Positions 1 through 5,833 of a stretch of 5,833 nucleotides of DNA are shown here, piece by piece. Positions within the stretch are counted from its first letter, which is position 1. Every line of letters begins with the position of its first letter. The notes under the pieces were generated by a model, which ran no database searches, was not told the origin of the DNA, and saw nothing but the letters and a program-made list of their open reading frames with translations. The stretch is taken from assembly GCA_017961385.1 (NCBI GenBank), contig JAGCXJ010000149.1, forward strand, positions 1-5,833. Direction: 5' to 3'. This DNA is from Lachnospiraceae bacterium (GTDB lineage Bacteria; Bacillota; Clostridia; Lachnospirales; Lachnospiraceae). The position numbers were made by a program, and so were the translations under genes.

Positions 1-852
1 AAAAAACTAAAGAGCATCCTGATCCCCTATCTATGCTTCAGCATATGCTATACAGTTATTGATATAGTAAGCGTCTTTCTTAAGCAGATCACCCTTTTTG
101 ATCTTAAGACCAACCTTGTATGTACCGGAACTTTCGCAGGAAGCGGACCTTTATGGTTTTTAACGACACTGTTTTTTTCAGAGATCCTGTTTGCCCGTCT
201 TCTTAATTTGCTCGGAGACTACAAGGCGTTTGCCGTATCCGGTCTTCTGTCTGCTGTCGGGATATTTACCTGGCATTTCTTTGAGCCTGTATTCAATGCA
301 TCCAGAGACGATCTGAGCAGATTCTTTCTTTTAAGCTTTCCCTTTGAACTGATCCGTTTCGTGATATGTATGAGCTTTATTTCTGTTCCCTATATCCTGT
401 ACAGACTCTTTTTAAGCAGGATCACAGATAAGAAAGCTGTGACTCTTTTTACAGGGATTTTGCTGATGATATCCAATATCGTCCTCTCGCAGTTTAATTC
501 AAACATAGACATACATAACCTTGACTACGGCAACGTATTCTTATTCATCTTAAATGCTTTTAGCGGGTCGATGGGCCTGATACTGATATGCAGATCACTG
601 CCAGTGATCAAGATAATGAAGCCTGTTCTTTTCTGGGGCAGGAATTCACTGACCATCATGGCAACTCATTTAAACTTCTACATATTATACTTAGGCGGTG
701 TAGTCGCATATATGATAAATCCGTATATCACGCGTGCAAAGGAATACATCTTCTTGTTCAATATCCTTTTTGTCACAATGCTTGTTGAGACGATCCTTAT
801 AATCCTCATAAACAGATTCATTCCCTGGTCAGTCGGAAAATCACGTCATTAG
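1..852 (+). CDS. Acyltransferase-3 family membrane protein, C-terminal part (5' end outside window)
   Basis: The frame is open from base 1 to a TAG at 850-852, giving 283 visible residues; a TTG at 208 lies inside it and is not a credible start. The protein is very hydrophobic, with about seven or eight predicted membrane segments (roughly residues 6-28, 50-68, 76-94, 112-137, 147-165, 179-199, 214-240 and 250-275). Two stretches are typical of the acyltransferase-3 family (Acyl_transf_3, OatA/WecH/COG3594-like): GSGPLWFLTTLFFSEILFAR near residue 48, and GRNSLTIMATH at 213-223. The latter matches the 'G-N-S-L-x-I-x-x-x-H' end of the family. Such proteins move acetyl or other short acyl groups across the membrane onto exopolysaccharide, cell wall or lipid sugars. 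The acceptor cannot be read from this part. The family's catalytic His and Arg lie near the N-terminus, which is not visible. It converges on the purine permease gene with no sign of co-transcription with anything else here. Family call fairly sure, substrate unknown. Confidence 0.82.
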   Translation, partial: KKLKSILIPYLCFSICYTVIDIVSVFLKQITLFDLKTNLVCTGTFAGSGPLWFLTTLFFSEILFARLLNLLGDYKAFAVSGLLSAVGIFTWHFFEPVFNASRDDLSRFFLLSFPFELIRFVICMSFISVPYILYRLFLSRITDKKAVTLFTGILLMISNIVLSQFNSNIDIHNLDYGNVFLFILNAFSGSMGLILICRSLPVIKIMKPVLFWGRNSLTIMATHLNFYILYLGGVVAYMINPYITRAKEYIFLFNILFVTMLVETILIILINRFIPWSVGKSRH

Positions 853-864
853 CATCTTCGCACT

Positions 865-900
865 ATAAAAGGCGGCATCATGTGATGCCGCCTTGATCAT
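865..900. terminator. Shared terminator between convergent genes
   Basis: AAGGCGGCATCA (869-880) and TGATGCCGCCTT (883-894) are perfect reverse complements separated by TG, so the stem is 11-12 pairs with a very small loop. It sits 16 bases after the acyltransferase stop and 14 bases after the permease stop (read on the minus strand). On the minus strand the stem runs directly into TTTTATA, a fair U-tract. On the plus strand it is followed by GATCATTTAATTT, which is weaker. It therefore fits the permease best, but the symmetrical position suggests it serves both genes. Confidence 0.85.
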
Positions 901-908
901 TTAATTTA

Positions 909-2330
909 TTATACTGCCAAGAAGAACTTGATAAGGAAGATCGCTGAAATAACATATGTAAGAGCTGAAACCTTCTTAGCCTCTCCCTTTAATACGCAGA
1001 TAAGTGTATAAGAGATGAGTGCAAGTCCGATGCCGTGTCCGATAGAGCTTGATATCGGCATAGCGATAAGCATTATCGCAACGGGAAGTCCCTGTTCAAT
1101 ATCTTCGAAATCAACCTTCTTAAGTCCGCATAGCATCAGATATCCTACATAGATAAGAGCTGCACTGGTTGCCGGAGGCGGAATAACTGCCGCAATGGGA
1201 GCAAGGAACATGCATGCGAGGAATAAGATACCTGTTACGAGCGCTGTAAGACCTGTACGTCCTCCTGCCTCAACACCTGAAGCAGACTCAACAAACGTTG
1301 TAACCGTAGAAGTACCTGTGCATGAACCTACAACAGTACCGACAGCATCTGAAAGAAGAGCTTCTCTCATGTTGGGCATGTTGCCTTCTTCATCAACCAT
1401 GCCTGCTCTTGAAGCTGTACCTACCAAGGTTCCGATGGTATCAAACATATCTATGATACAGAAAGTGATCACCAGTGTAACGACCGTGAACCATCCAATC
1501 TGAATCAGACCTGCAAAGTTAAACTTAAACAGTGTTGTTGAAGCCATGTCAGCAAAAGGCGGAACAAAGCTTGCCGTAGCAAGAGAAGCAAAAGGATTTG
1601 TTCCAAAGAATACTGCCTCTGAGATCCAGTAAACAACAGATGCGATAAGCATGCCGATGAGTACTGCGCCTTTAACCTTCTTATGGCTTAATGTAACGAT
1701 CGCAAAAAGTCCCACGAACATGGTAACAACTGTAAGGACCATCCATCCGTAAGCGCTTCCCATGGTGTCACGAGCATAACTGGGGGTAAGAGCACCGAAG
1801 AAATCTCTCATTGCATAGAAAGGACCGCCTGTCTCGGAATACTGTCCGGCATTTGATCCGACACCGATATTTAAGAGCATAAGACCGATCGACGGTGCGA
1901 TTCCGAGTCTGATGCCAAGAGGTATACCCTCAACGATCTTTTCTCTTATGTTGAGTACCGAAAGGATGATAAATACGATACCCTCGATAAGAACGATACA
2001 TAAGGCTGCCTGGAATGATTCGGTGTAGCCTAGACCTGTTATACCTACGATATTGACAACTACAACGGCAAAGAAACTGTTAAGTCCCATACCGGGTGCC
2101 ATGGCAAAAGGCTTGTTTGCGAGCAGTGCCATGCAGATACAGCCAATACCTGAAGATATGACGGTAGCCAAAAATACCCCGTTCCAAAGCGAGCTTCCTA
2201 CATCAAAATTCGTAAGAAGATTGGGATTCAGAGCTATGATATACGCCATTGTCATGAATGTTGTAAGACCGGCGATTATCTCAGTCCTGATGGTGGTATT
2301 GTTTTCGTTTAGCTTAAAGATTTTCTCCAT
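909..2330 (-). CDS. NCS2 family purine (guanine/hypoxanthine or adenine) permease, AzgA/PbuG type
   Basis: Complete gene of 473 residues from the ATG at 2330-2328 to TAA at 911-909, a usual length for the AzgA-like branch of NCS2 transporters. These are cytoplasmic-membrane proton symporters that take up purine bases for salvage. Visible signatures are GLTTFMTMAYIIALNP near residues 21-36, the TM3 motif APGMGLNSFF (78-87), GIRLGIAPSIGLMLLNIG (139-156), the TM8 motif DMFDTIGTL (294-302), and ESASGVEAGGRTGL (348-361) in the TM10 region. D294, D297 and E348 fall where acidic substrate-binding residues of AzgA and UraA relatives lie (family knowledge, aligned by eye). The hydrophobic pattern fits the 7+7 segment UraA fold with 12-14 helices. 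A GTG one codon upstream (2333) is an alternative start. The gene has its own promoter and lies between two terminators, so it is probably monocistronic. PbuG/PbuO (hypoxanthine-guanine) and AdeP/PurP (adenine) proteins share these motifs, so I assign no symbol. Confidence 0.93.
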   Translation of the reverse strand: MEKIFKLNENNTTIRTEIIAGLTTFMTMAYIIALNPNLLTNFDVGSSLWNGVFLATVISSGIGCICMALLANKPFAMAPGMGLNSFFAVVVVNIVGITGLGYTESFQAALCIVLIEGIVFIILSVLNIREKIVEGIPLGIRLGIAPSIGLMLLNIGVGSNAGQYSETGGPFYAMRDFFGALTPSYARDTMGSAYGWMVLTVVTMFVGLFAIVTLSHKKVKGAVLIGMLIASVVYWISEAVFFGTNPFASLATASFVPPFADMASTTLFKFNFAGLIQIGWFTVVTLVITFCIIDMFDTIGTLVGTASRAGMVDEEGNMPNMREALLSDAVGTVVGSCTGTSTVTTFVESASGVEAGGRTGLTALVTGILFLACMFLAPIAAVIPPPATSAALIYVGYLMLCGLKKVDFEDIEQGLPVAIMLIAMPISSSIGHGIGLALISYTLICVLKGEAKKVSALTYVISAIFLIKFFLAV

Positions 2331-2338
2331 CACGTTCT

Positions 2339-2344
2339 CCTCCT
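2339..2344 (-). promoter_or_regulatory. Ribosome binding site of the purine permease
   Basis: On the minus strand AAAGGAGGAGAACGTGATG contains a full AGGAGG (2344-2339). Its last base is 5 bases from the GTG at 2333 and 8 bases from the ATG at 2330. The ATG spacing is closer to the usual optimum, and ATG is the stronger codon, so I chose 2330 as the start. The alternative would add a single residue. Confidence 0.8.
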
Positions 2345-2366
2345 TTGAATGATTAAGCTAATAAAA

Positions 2367-2395
2367 ATTATAGCACCATCTTTGCAATATAAAAA
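2367..2395 (-). promoter_or_regulatory. Extended -10 promoter of the purine permease
   Basis: The minus strand reads TGCTATAAT at 2375-2367: a perfect TATAAT box preceded by the TG of an extended -10 element. Seventeen bases upstream the -35 position holds TTTTTA (2395-2390), a poor match to TTGACA, as is common when the extended -10 is present. The expected transcription start is near 2360, giving a leader of only about 30 bases before the start codon. That leaves no room for a purine riboswitch on this transcript. Predicted from sequence only. Confidence 0.7.
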
Positions 2396-2432
2396 GTGTT
2401 TTAGACTTTCACATCTATAAAAGTTTCACTTT
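2393..2432. repeat. Two short inverted AAAGT/ACTTT pairs upstream of the permease promoter
   Basis: On the plus strand AAAGT (2393-2397) faces ACTTT (2405-2409), and a second AAAGT (2420-2424) faces ACTTT (2428-2432). The two dyad centres, near 2401 and 2426, are 25 bases apart and lie about 40 and 65 bases upstream of the predicted transcription start. This could be a regulator binding region for the permease. The half-sites are short and AT-rich, so chance is a real alternative. They do not resemble the Bacillus PurR box. Confidence 0.3.
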
Positions 2433-2454
2433 CTTAATCATCTGATAAAATGCA

Positions 2455-2486
2455 AAAAAGAAGGCGCCCCCTGTTAAGGAGCGCCT
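2455..2486 (-). terminator. Intrinsic terminator of the esterase-eda-kdgK operon
   Basis: Read on the minus strand, AGGCGCTCC (2486-2478) pairs with the following GGGGGCGCCT (2471-2462). This gives a 9-pair GC-rich stem with one U-G wobble and a loop of about 7 bases (TTAACAG). It is followed by TCTTTTTTG, a strong U-tract. It begins 14 bases after the kdgK stop and lies upstream of the permease promoter, so it isolates the permease from operon transcription. Confidence 0.93.
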
Positions 2487-2500
2487 GTATGTATAAATAT

Positions 2501-3535
2501 TTATCTTTGAACTCTTCCGCTGCCGTCCCCGCCCATGAGGTTTTCTACCTCTGCGCGTGTAACAAAATTGAAATCTCCGGGGATCGTATGCTTTAATGCT
2601 GAAGCTGCCACGCCGAATTCAAGGGCATCCTGCATGCTCCTTTCATCAAGCAGTCCGCAGATGACGCCTGCCGCAAATGAATCTCCGCCTCCTACTCTGT
2701 CAACGATAGGTGTTATCGAATATGTCTTTGAATGATAGAATTCTCTTGTCTTTCCGTTCATGATGCATGCAGACCAGCCGTTGTTTGAAGCTGAATATGA
2801 CTGCCTTAGAGAGCTTACGATATACTTAAATCCGAATGCATCCGCCATGGCATTAAAGACTTCCTCATAGCCTGCAAGGTTTAATTCTCCCTTTGTAACA
2901 TCAGTCTTAGATGCCTTGAATCCGAGTACCTTTTCCGCATCCTCTTCGTTGCCTATGCATATGTCGACATACTGCATAAGATCGGTCATGACAGATCTTG
3001 CCTTTTCACTGCTCCAGAGCTTCTTTCTGAAATTAAGATCTACGGAAACAGTAACACCGGCTTTCTTTGCTGCTATCAAAGCCTGCTTTATAAGATCGGC
3101 TGCACTGTCGCTTATAGCCGGAGTGATGCCTGTAAAATGAAACCAGTCAGCATCCTTAAAGATCTCATCAAAATCAAATCTATCGGGTGTTGCAGTTGCT
3201 ATCGAGCTGCCTGCCCTGTCATAGATAACATTGCTGGCTCTCATCGCAGAGCCTGTTTCTAAAAAGTATATTCCGAGTCTGTCACCGCATCTTGCGATAT
3301 ACTTTGTGCCTACGTTGTACTTTCTGAGAGCAGCAACCGCACTCTCGCCTATTGCCTGGGGAGGAACTGCGGTGACAAATTCCGTGTCATATCCGAAATT
3401 AGATAGTGATACCGCTACGTTTGCTTCTCCGCCTCCGTAGCAAACATCAAATTCATCCGCCTGTATAAATCTCTCATTATTCGGTGTGGATAATCTTAGC
3501 ATTATCTCACCCATTGTTATAACTTTTTTACTCAT
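2501..3535 (-). CDS. kdgK: 2-dehydro-3-deoxygluconokinase (KDG kinase), PfkB family
   Basis: Complete 344-residue cytoplasmic kinase of the PfkB/ribokinase family, ATG at 3535, TAA at 2503-2501. It should phosphorylate 2-keto-3-deoxygluconate with ATP to give KDPG, the substrate of Eda encoded just upstream. Visible motifs are GEIMLRL (9-15), the sugar-binding GGGEANVAVSL (34-44), Y90 in GIYFLETG, SNVIYDRAGSS (101-111) with Y105 and R107, DLNFRKKLW (166-174) with R170, NEED (196-199), and the second PfkB signature DRVGGGDSFAAG (279-290), whose D285 is the expected catalytic base. The Y90, Y105, R107 and R170 set fits KDG kinases better than ribokinase or fructokinase (family knowledge, aligned by eye). 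Only 2 bases separate it from the eda stop, and its ribosome binding site lies inside eda, so translation is probably coupled. The tail after about residue 334 (GGDGSGRVQR) looks like a disordered end. A different 2-keto-3-deoxy sugar acid kinase is possible but less likely beside eda. Confidence 0.93.
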   Translation of the reverse strand: MSKKVITMGEIMLRLSTPNNERFIQADEFDVCYGGGEANVAVSLSNFGYDTEFVTAVPPQAIGESAVAALRKYNVGTKYIARCGDRLGIYFLETGSAMRASNVIYDRAGSSIATATPDRFDFDEIFKDADWFHFTGITPAISDSAADLIKQALIAAKKAGVTVSVDLNFRKKLWSSEKARSVMTDLMQYVDICIGNEEDAEKVLGFKASKTDVTKGELNLAGYEEVFNAMADAFGFKYIVSSLRQSYSASNNGWSACIMNGKTREFYHSKTYSITPIVDRVGGGDSFAAGVICGLLDERSMQDALEFGVAASALKHTIPGDFNFVTRAEVENLMGGDGSGRVQR

Positions 3536-3537
3536 CT

Positions 3538-4176
3538 TTAACCTCTTATGCTCTTTATAAGTCTGACTGCCTCTTTAGTAAGCTCTGTTATTTTTTCAAA
3601 ATTTCCCGAATCGATCAGATCAGCTTTCACCATCCAGCTGCCGCCGCATGCAGCGATCTTTTTAAATGAGAGATACTGCTCAAGATTGTCTGCGTTGATC
3701 CCGCCTGTCGGCATGAACATTACCGATGTATAAGGTGCTGCCATTGCCTTTATCATGGCAACTCCGCCTGCCTGCTGTGCAGGAAAGAACTTAAGGACTT
3801 CAAGTCCCCTCTTTACTCCCTGTGCAACCTCGGAAGGCGTCATGCATCCGGGAACGACAGGTATATCCTTTTCTATGCAGTAATCCACGATCTCAGGATC
3901 AAATCCCGGACTTACGATAAACTTTGCCCCTGCATTTACCGCCCTGTCAACCTGATCTATGGTAAGCACCGTTCCTGCACCTACCATCATATCGGGATAT
4001 TCCTGTGACATGATCTTAATAGCCTCCTCGGCCGCATCGGTTCTGAAGGTGACTTCTGCACACTTAAGCCCGCCTTCGCATAAAGCCTTTGCAAGAGGCT
4101 TCGCATCTTCTGTTTTATTGATCACAACAACCGGTATCACACCGTAGCTGCATAAATCCTGTAATGTCTTGTTCAT
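3538..4176 (-). CDS. eda: 2-dehydro-3-deoxyphosphogluconate (KDPG) aldolase / 4-hydroxy-2-oxoglutarate aldolase
   Basis: Complete 212-residue class I aldolase, the normal length of the Eda family, forming a cytoplasmic TIM-barrel trimer in known members. It cleaves KDPG to pyruvate and glyceraldehyde 3-phosphate, the last step of hexuronate breakdown and of the Entner-Doudoroff route. Landmarks are GVIPVVVI (12-19), EVTFRT (41-46) with E41 and R45 matching catalytic Glu45 and Arg49 of E. coli Eda, GAGTVL (66-71), SPGFDPEIV (89-97), PVVPGCMTPSE (106-116), VLKFFPA (127-133) with K129 as the Schiff-base lysine, PTGGI (156-160), and GGSWMV (178-183) at the phosphate site. The start ATG at 4176 follows GGAG (4186-4183) by 6 bases. 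The gene begins 11 bases after the esterase stop and ends 2 bases before kdgK. All key residues are present, so I expect it to be active. Some aldolases of this family prefer KDPGal, but the neighbouring KDG kinase supports KDPG. Confidence 0.95.
   Translation of the reverse strand: MNKTLQDLCSYGVIPVVVINKTEDAKPLAKALCEGGLKCAEVTFRTDAAEEAIKIMSQEYPDMMVGAGTVLTIDQVDRAVNAGAKFIVSPGFDPEIVDYCIEKDIPVVPGCMTPSEVAQGVKRGLEVLKFFPAQQAGGVAMIKAMAAPYTSVMFMPTGGINADNLEQYLSFKKIAACGGSWMVKADLIDSGNFEKITELTKEAVRLIKSIRG
3542..3546 (-). promoter_or_regulatory. Ribosome binding site of kdgK inside the end of eda
   Basis: The minus strand reads AGAGGTTAAAGATG: AGAGG (3546-3542) overlaps the last codons of eda, the eda stop TAA is at 3540-3538, and the kdgK ATG starts at 3535, 6 bases after the AGAGG. 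This arrangement fixes the kdgK start and suggests that ribosomes finishing eda help start kdgK. Confidence 0.75.
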
Positions 4177-4187
4177 TTAAATCTCCG

Positions 4188-5833
4188 TTACCAGTTCATA
4201 AGTTCACACATCTTGTCATACAGAAGCTTTGCCGCTTCCTTCTTTGTCTGCGGATGAAGCTCGTTCATAAATCCGAGATCATATATATCCGCTATAGTAG
4301 AATTTTCTATCTTTGCAGCAGCTCTTTCCTGAGCAAGACGCAGATTATCCCATTCAGTCGTATCATATACGGCATCCGGACCGTCTTCACCGCCAAACTT
4401 CGGAAGCTCTACAAATCCGAAAGCAAGATCGTCATTAAACAGTTCTCTGAGACACTTGACCATCTCTATCATGAGATATTCATATTCCCAGGCATGATTG
4501 GCATTGCTCTCGCCCTGATAGAAGAGTACCGAGTTAAACCTCAGATTCCTTAACGGATATACCATCCTGTTATACTGAGCGGTCGGCTTCCAGTTAAGGA
4601 AAGTGATATCCTCAAATTCTTCGTAGCTGCCAGTATTTACATCATACATGCTCGCGCCTATCCTATACTGCCACCTGCCCTCAAGGGATATCTTTTCATC
4701 TTCAAGTGAAAGATAGTACGGCATCTCAATGATGAATCCGCCGCTTCTGGCATTTGCAATGACACGGACCACTATGGTGTTTTCACCCTCATGAAGTACG
4801 CCCGCGGGGATACGGTATCTTCTCGGAGGATATCTGTATTCGGTATTGCCTATCTTTACTCCGTTGACATATGCTGTATCGGCATCAACCAGTGTTCCAA
4901 GATATACTCTTATCTCCTTATCAAGCCAGTGTTTCGGTATATTTACAGTCTTTAATACCCAGACACTTCCTCTGTGAGCTTCAAGCTCACTGTGCTCAGG
5001 TCCCATCCAGCGGCCGGGCACTGTGATATACTTTTCTTCTTCACCGTTTTCAAACAGTGTTGTCTTTTTCTCCCAGTGCTCTTTAAGCCCGATATCTCTG
5101 CCATCCAGCTTTTGAGACCATTCCTGCTGTTTTTTAACTTCAGCCTCGGACATGTTCTTAACCCACTCGCTGTCCTTGTATTTTGCAAGCTGCTTCTCAT
5201 AGCATACCTTGCAGCTGTCATTCTTTGAGCAGTTACAGCTTTCTATGTTCTCGCCGCGTTTTATGGCTTCTTCTCTTAAGACCTTTCCGATATTGATCAC
5301 GCGCTCTTCACTTAAATATGACTCTATGTGAGTTCCACCGACACCTGTCTGGACCAGTCCGACAGGTACTCCTGTTCTTTCCTGGTGAAAACGTGCAAAA
5401 AATATCCCCAGTGCGCTCATCAAAAGGATCTTGTCCTGGATTGCTTCCTGCCACGAGCCCTCGTACAGTTCATCAACCGGACCGTTGAATTCATGTTCCT
5501 TTGCGACCTCAAACATATGAATCCTGGGAAGGTTCATCTGCATGATCTCTTCCTCATACATGTCAAGACATCTGCAAAGCGGCAGCTCTATATTTGACTG
5601 ACCGGCTAAAAGAAAGACATCTCCGCACATGACATCTGACAAGTCACGTACTGTTTTGCCGTTTTCGCTGATACTCATTGCATACGGTCCGCCGACGTTA
5701 ACAGCAGGCAGTTCGATCTTAAAGCATCCGGCATTGTCTGCATTGCCTCTGACTGTCTTATTATCCAGCTTGATCTCAACAGTGCTTCCCGGTTCGCATT
5801 CCTTTCCCCAGATGTAGTTTTGTTTGTCACGCT
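4188..5833 (-). CDS. Sialate O-acetylesterase family carbohydrate acetylesterase, 5' end outside window
   Basis: The frame runs from TAA at 4190-4188 to the right edge without a stop, giving 547 visible residues; the ATG at 5678 is internal. It begins with RDKQNYIWGKECEPGSTVEI, which fits the 'MVLQRDK...WG...PG..V' opening of the family, and the split first codon (-AG) allows the expected Gln. I infer that about 20 codons are missing. Order: N-terminal beta domain (about 1-65); SASA esterase start with DVFLLAGQSN (71-80) and nucleophile S79; TGVGGTHIESYL (162-173); a charged helical stretch with a CxC-x5-CxxC cluster (199-210); an inserted galactose-binding-like beta domain (about 270-375), including VDADTAYVNG; then FYQGESNA (437-444) and the acid/His pair D518 and H526 in YDLGFMNELHP. 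The family removes O-acetyl groups from sugars. Lying upstream of eda and kdgK, it more likely acts on acetylated pectin or glucuronoxylan fragments than on sialic acid (inference). Location in the cell cannot be judged without the N-terminus. Confidence 0.88.
   Translation of the reverse strand, partial: RDKQNYIWGKECEPGSTVEIKLDNKTVRGNADNAGCFKIELPAVNVGGPYAMSISENGKTVRDLSDVMCGDVFLLAGQSNIELPLCRCLDMYEEEIMQMNLPRIHMFEVAKEHEFNGPVDELYEGSWQEAIQDKILLMSALGIFFARFHQERTGVPVGLVQTGVGGTHIESYLSEERVINIGKVLREEAIKRGENIESCNCSKNDSCKVCYEKQLAKYKDSEWVKNMSEAEVKKQQEWSQKLDGRDIGLKEHWEKKTTLFENGEEEKYITVPGRWMGPEHSELEAHRGSVWVLKTVNIPKHWLDKEIRVYLGTLVDADTAYVNGVKIGNTEYRYPPRRYRIPAGVLHEGENTIVVRVIANARSGGFIIEMPYYLSLEDEKISLEGRWQYRIGASMYDVNTGSYEEFEDITFLNWKPTAQYNRMVYPLRNLRFNSVLFYQGESNANHAWEYEYLMIEMVKCLRELFNDDLAFGFVELPKFGGEDGPDAVYDTTEWDNLRLAQERAAAKIENSTIADIYDLGFMNELHPQTKKEAAKLLYDKMCELMNW

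Larger units (their letters stand above)
2501..5833 (-). other. Predicted operon: acetylesterase - eda - kdgK (uronate catabolism)
   Basis: Three minus-strand genes lie with gaps of 11 bases (4177-4187) and 2 bases (3536-3537). There is no promoter or terminator between them, and one strong terminator follows the last gene. The promoter and any earlier genes, such as uronate isomerase, oxidoreductase, dehydratase, transporter or glycoside hydrolases, would lie beyond the right edge. The gene content points to use of acetylated, uronic-acid-containing plant polysaccharide, ending in pyruvate and glyceraldehyde 3-phosphate. Confidence 0.8.

Noticed and set aside
208..210. TTG as the start of a 214-residue membrane protein
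   Set aside because: The same frame is open to base 1 and encodes family-typical acyltransferase sequence before it (GSGPLWFLTTLFF...), with no ribosome binding site before the TTG. The gene is cut by the window edge.
593..609. GATCACTG-C-CAGTGATC palindrome inside the acyltransferase gene
   Set aside because: Perfect 8+1+8 dyad, but it lies in the middle of coding sequence, has no U-tract or second copy, and an isolated dyad of this size is not surprising in nearly 6 kb.
1195..1503. Plus-strand open frames opposite the permease (also 2053-2352) and opposite kdgK/eda
   Set aside because: They are antisense shadows of conserved coding sequence, and their translations resemble no family.
2334..2500. 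Possible purine riboswitch upstream of the permease
   Set aside because: The minus strand lacks the conserved core of the purine aptamer (the TATA..ATATGG, GTTTCTAC and GACTA-type segments in order), and the predicted promoter leaves a leader of only about 30 bases.
4974..4990. GTGAGCTT-C-AAGCTCAC palindrome inside the esterase gene
   Set aside because: Also an isolated 8+1+8 dyad within well-formed coding sequence, unrelated in sequence to the one at 593-609. There is no evidence of a regulatory site or terminator.
5328..5597. Plus-strand open frames opposite the esterase (also 4164-4553, 4974-5228, 5629-5817)
   Set aside because: They are antisense to a gene with clear conserved motifs, have low-complexity or Cys/Ser-rich translations with no recognisable domain, and lack convincing ribosome binding sites.
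1..5833. Mobile element, phage, CRISPR, toxin-antitoxin or defence system
   Set aside because: No transposase, integrase, terminal repeats, direct repeat arrays or defence domains were seen. All five genes are metabolic or transport genes with normal arrangement.

Overview
The window looks like ordinary chromosome from a moderate-GC Firmicute. A gut or rumen Lachnospiraceae member of the Butyrivibrio/Roseburia/Pseudobutyrivibrio kind fits best. The reasons are strong AGGAGG-type ribosome binding sites, compact convergent or co-directional genes separated by intrinsic terminators, and the protein flavour of the KDG kinase, KDPG aldolase and esterase. The taxonomic call is inference by eye; no search was run. 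Five protein genes fill nearly all of the window, and no stretch over 300 bases lacks a gene. The longest gap is 167 bases (2334-2500).

Layout from left to right: (1) 1-852, plus strand, the C-terminal part of a multi-spanning membrane acyltransferase of the acyltransferase-3 family, cut by the left edge. (2) 869-894, a perfect 12-base inverted repeat between two convergent genes, probably a shared terminator. (3) 909-2330, minus strand, a complete NCS2/AzgA-type purine permease with its own extended -10 promoter and a strong ribosome binding site. (4) 2455-2486, a strong intrinsic terminator for the operon to its right. (5) 2501-5833, minus strand, a tight gene set transcribed in the order carbohydrate acetylesterase (sialate O-acetylesterase family, cut by the right edge), eda (KDPG aldolase), kdgK (KDG kinase).

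The three-gene set reads as the end of a uronic-acid polysaccharide pathway. The esterase would remove acetyl groups from an oligosaccharide. Upstream enzymes outside the window would turn the freed uronic acids into 2-keto-3-deoxygluconate (KDG). KdgK phosphorylates KDG to KDPG, and Eda splits KDPG into pyruvate and glyceraldehyde 3-phosphate. Gaps of 11 and 2 bases and a single terminator after kdgK support co-transcription. The purine permease and the acyltransferase appear to be independent neighbours.

I found no mobile element, CRISPR array, tRNA, rRNA or recognisable riboswitch, and nothing I would call a new biological system. The points most worth a second look are the pairing of a 'sialate' esterase with a uronate pathway, a four-cysteine cluster in that esterase, and a set of inverted AAAGT half-sites just upstream of the permease promoter.
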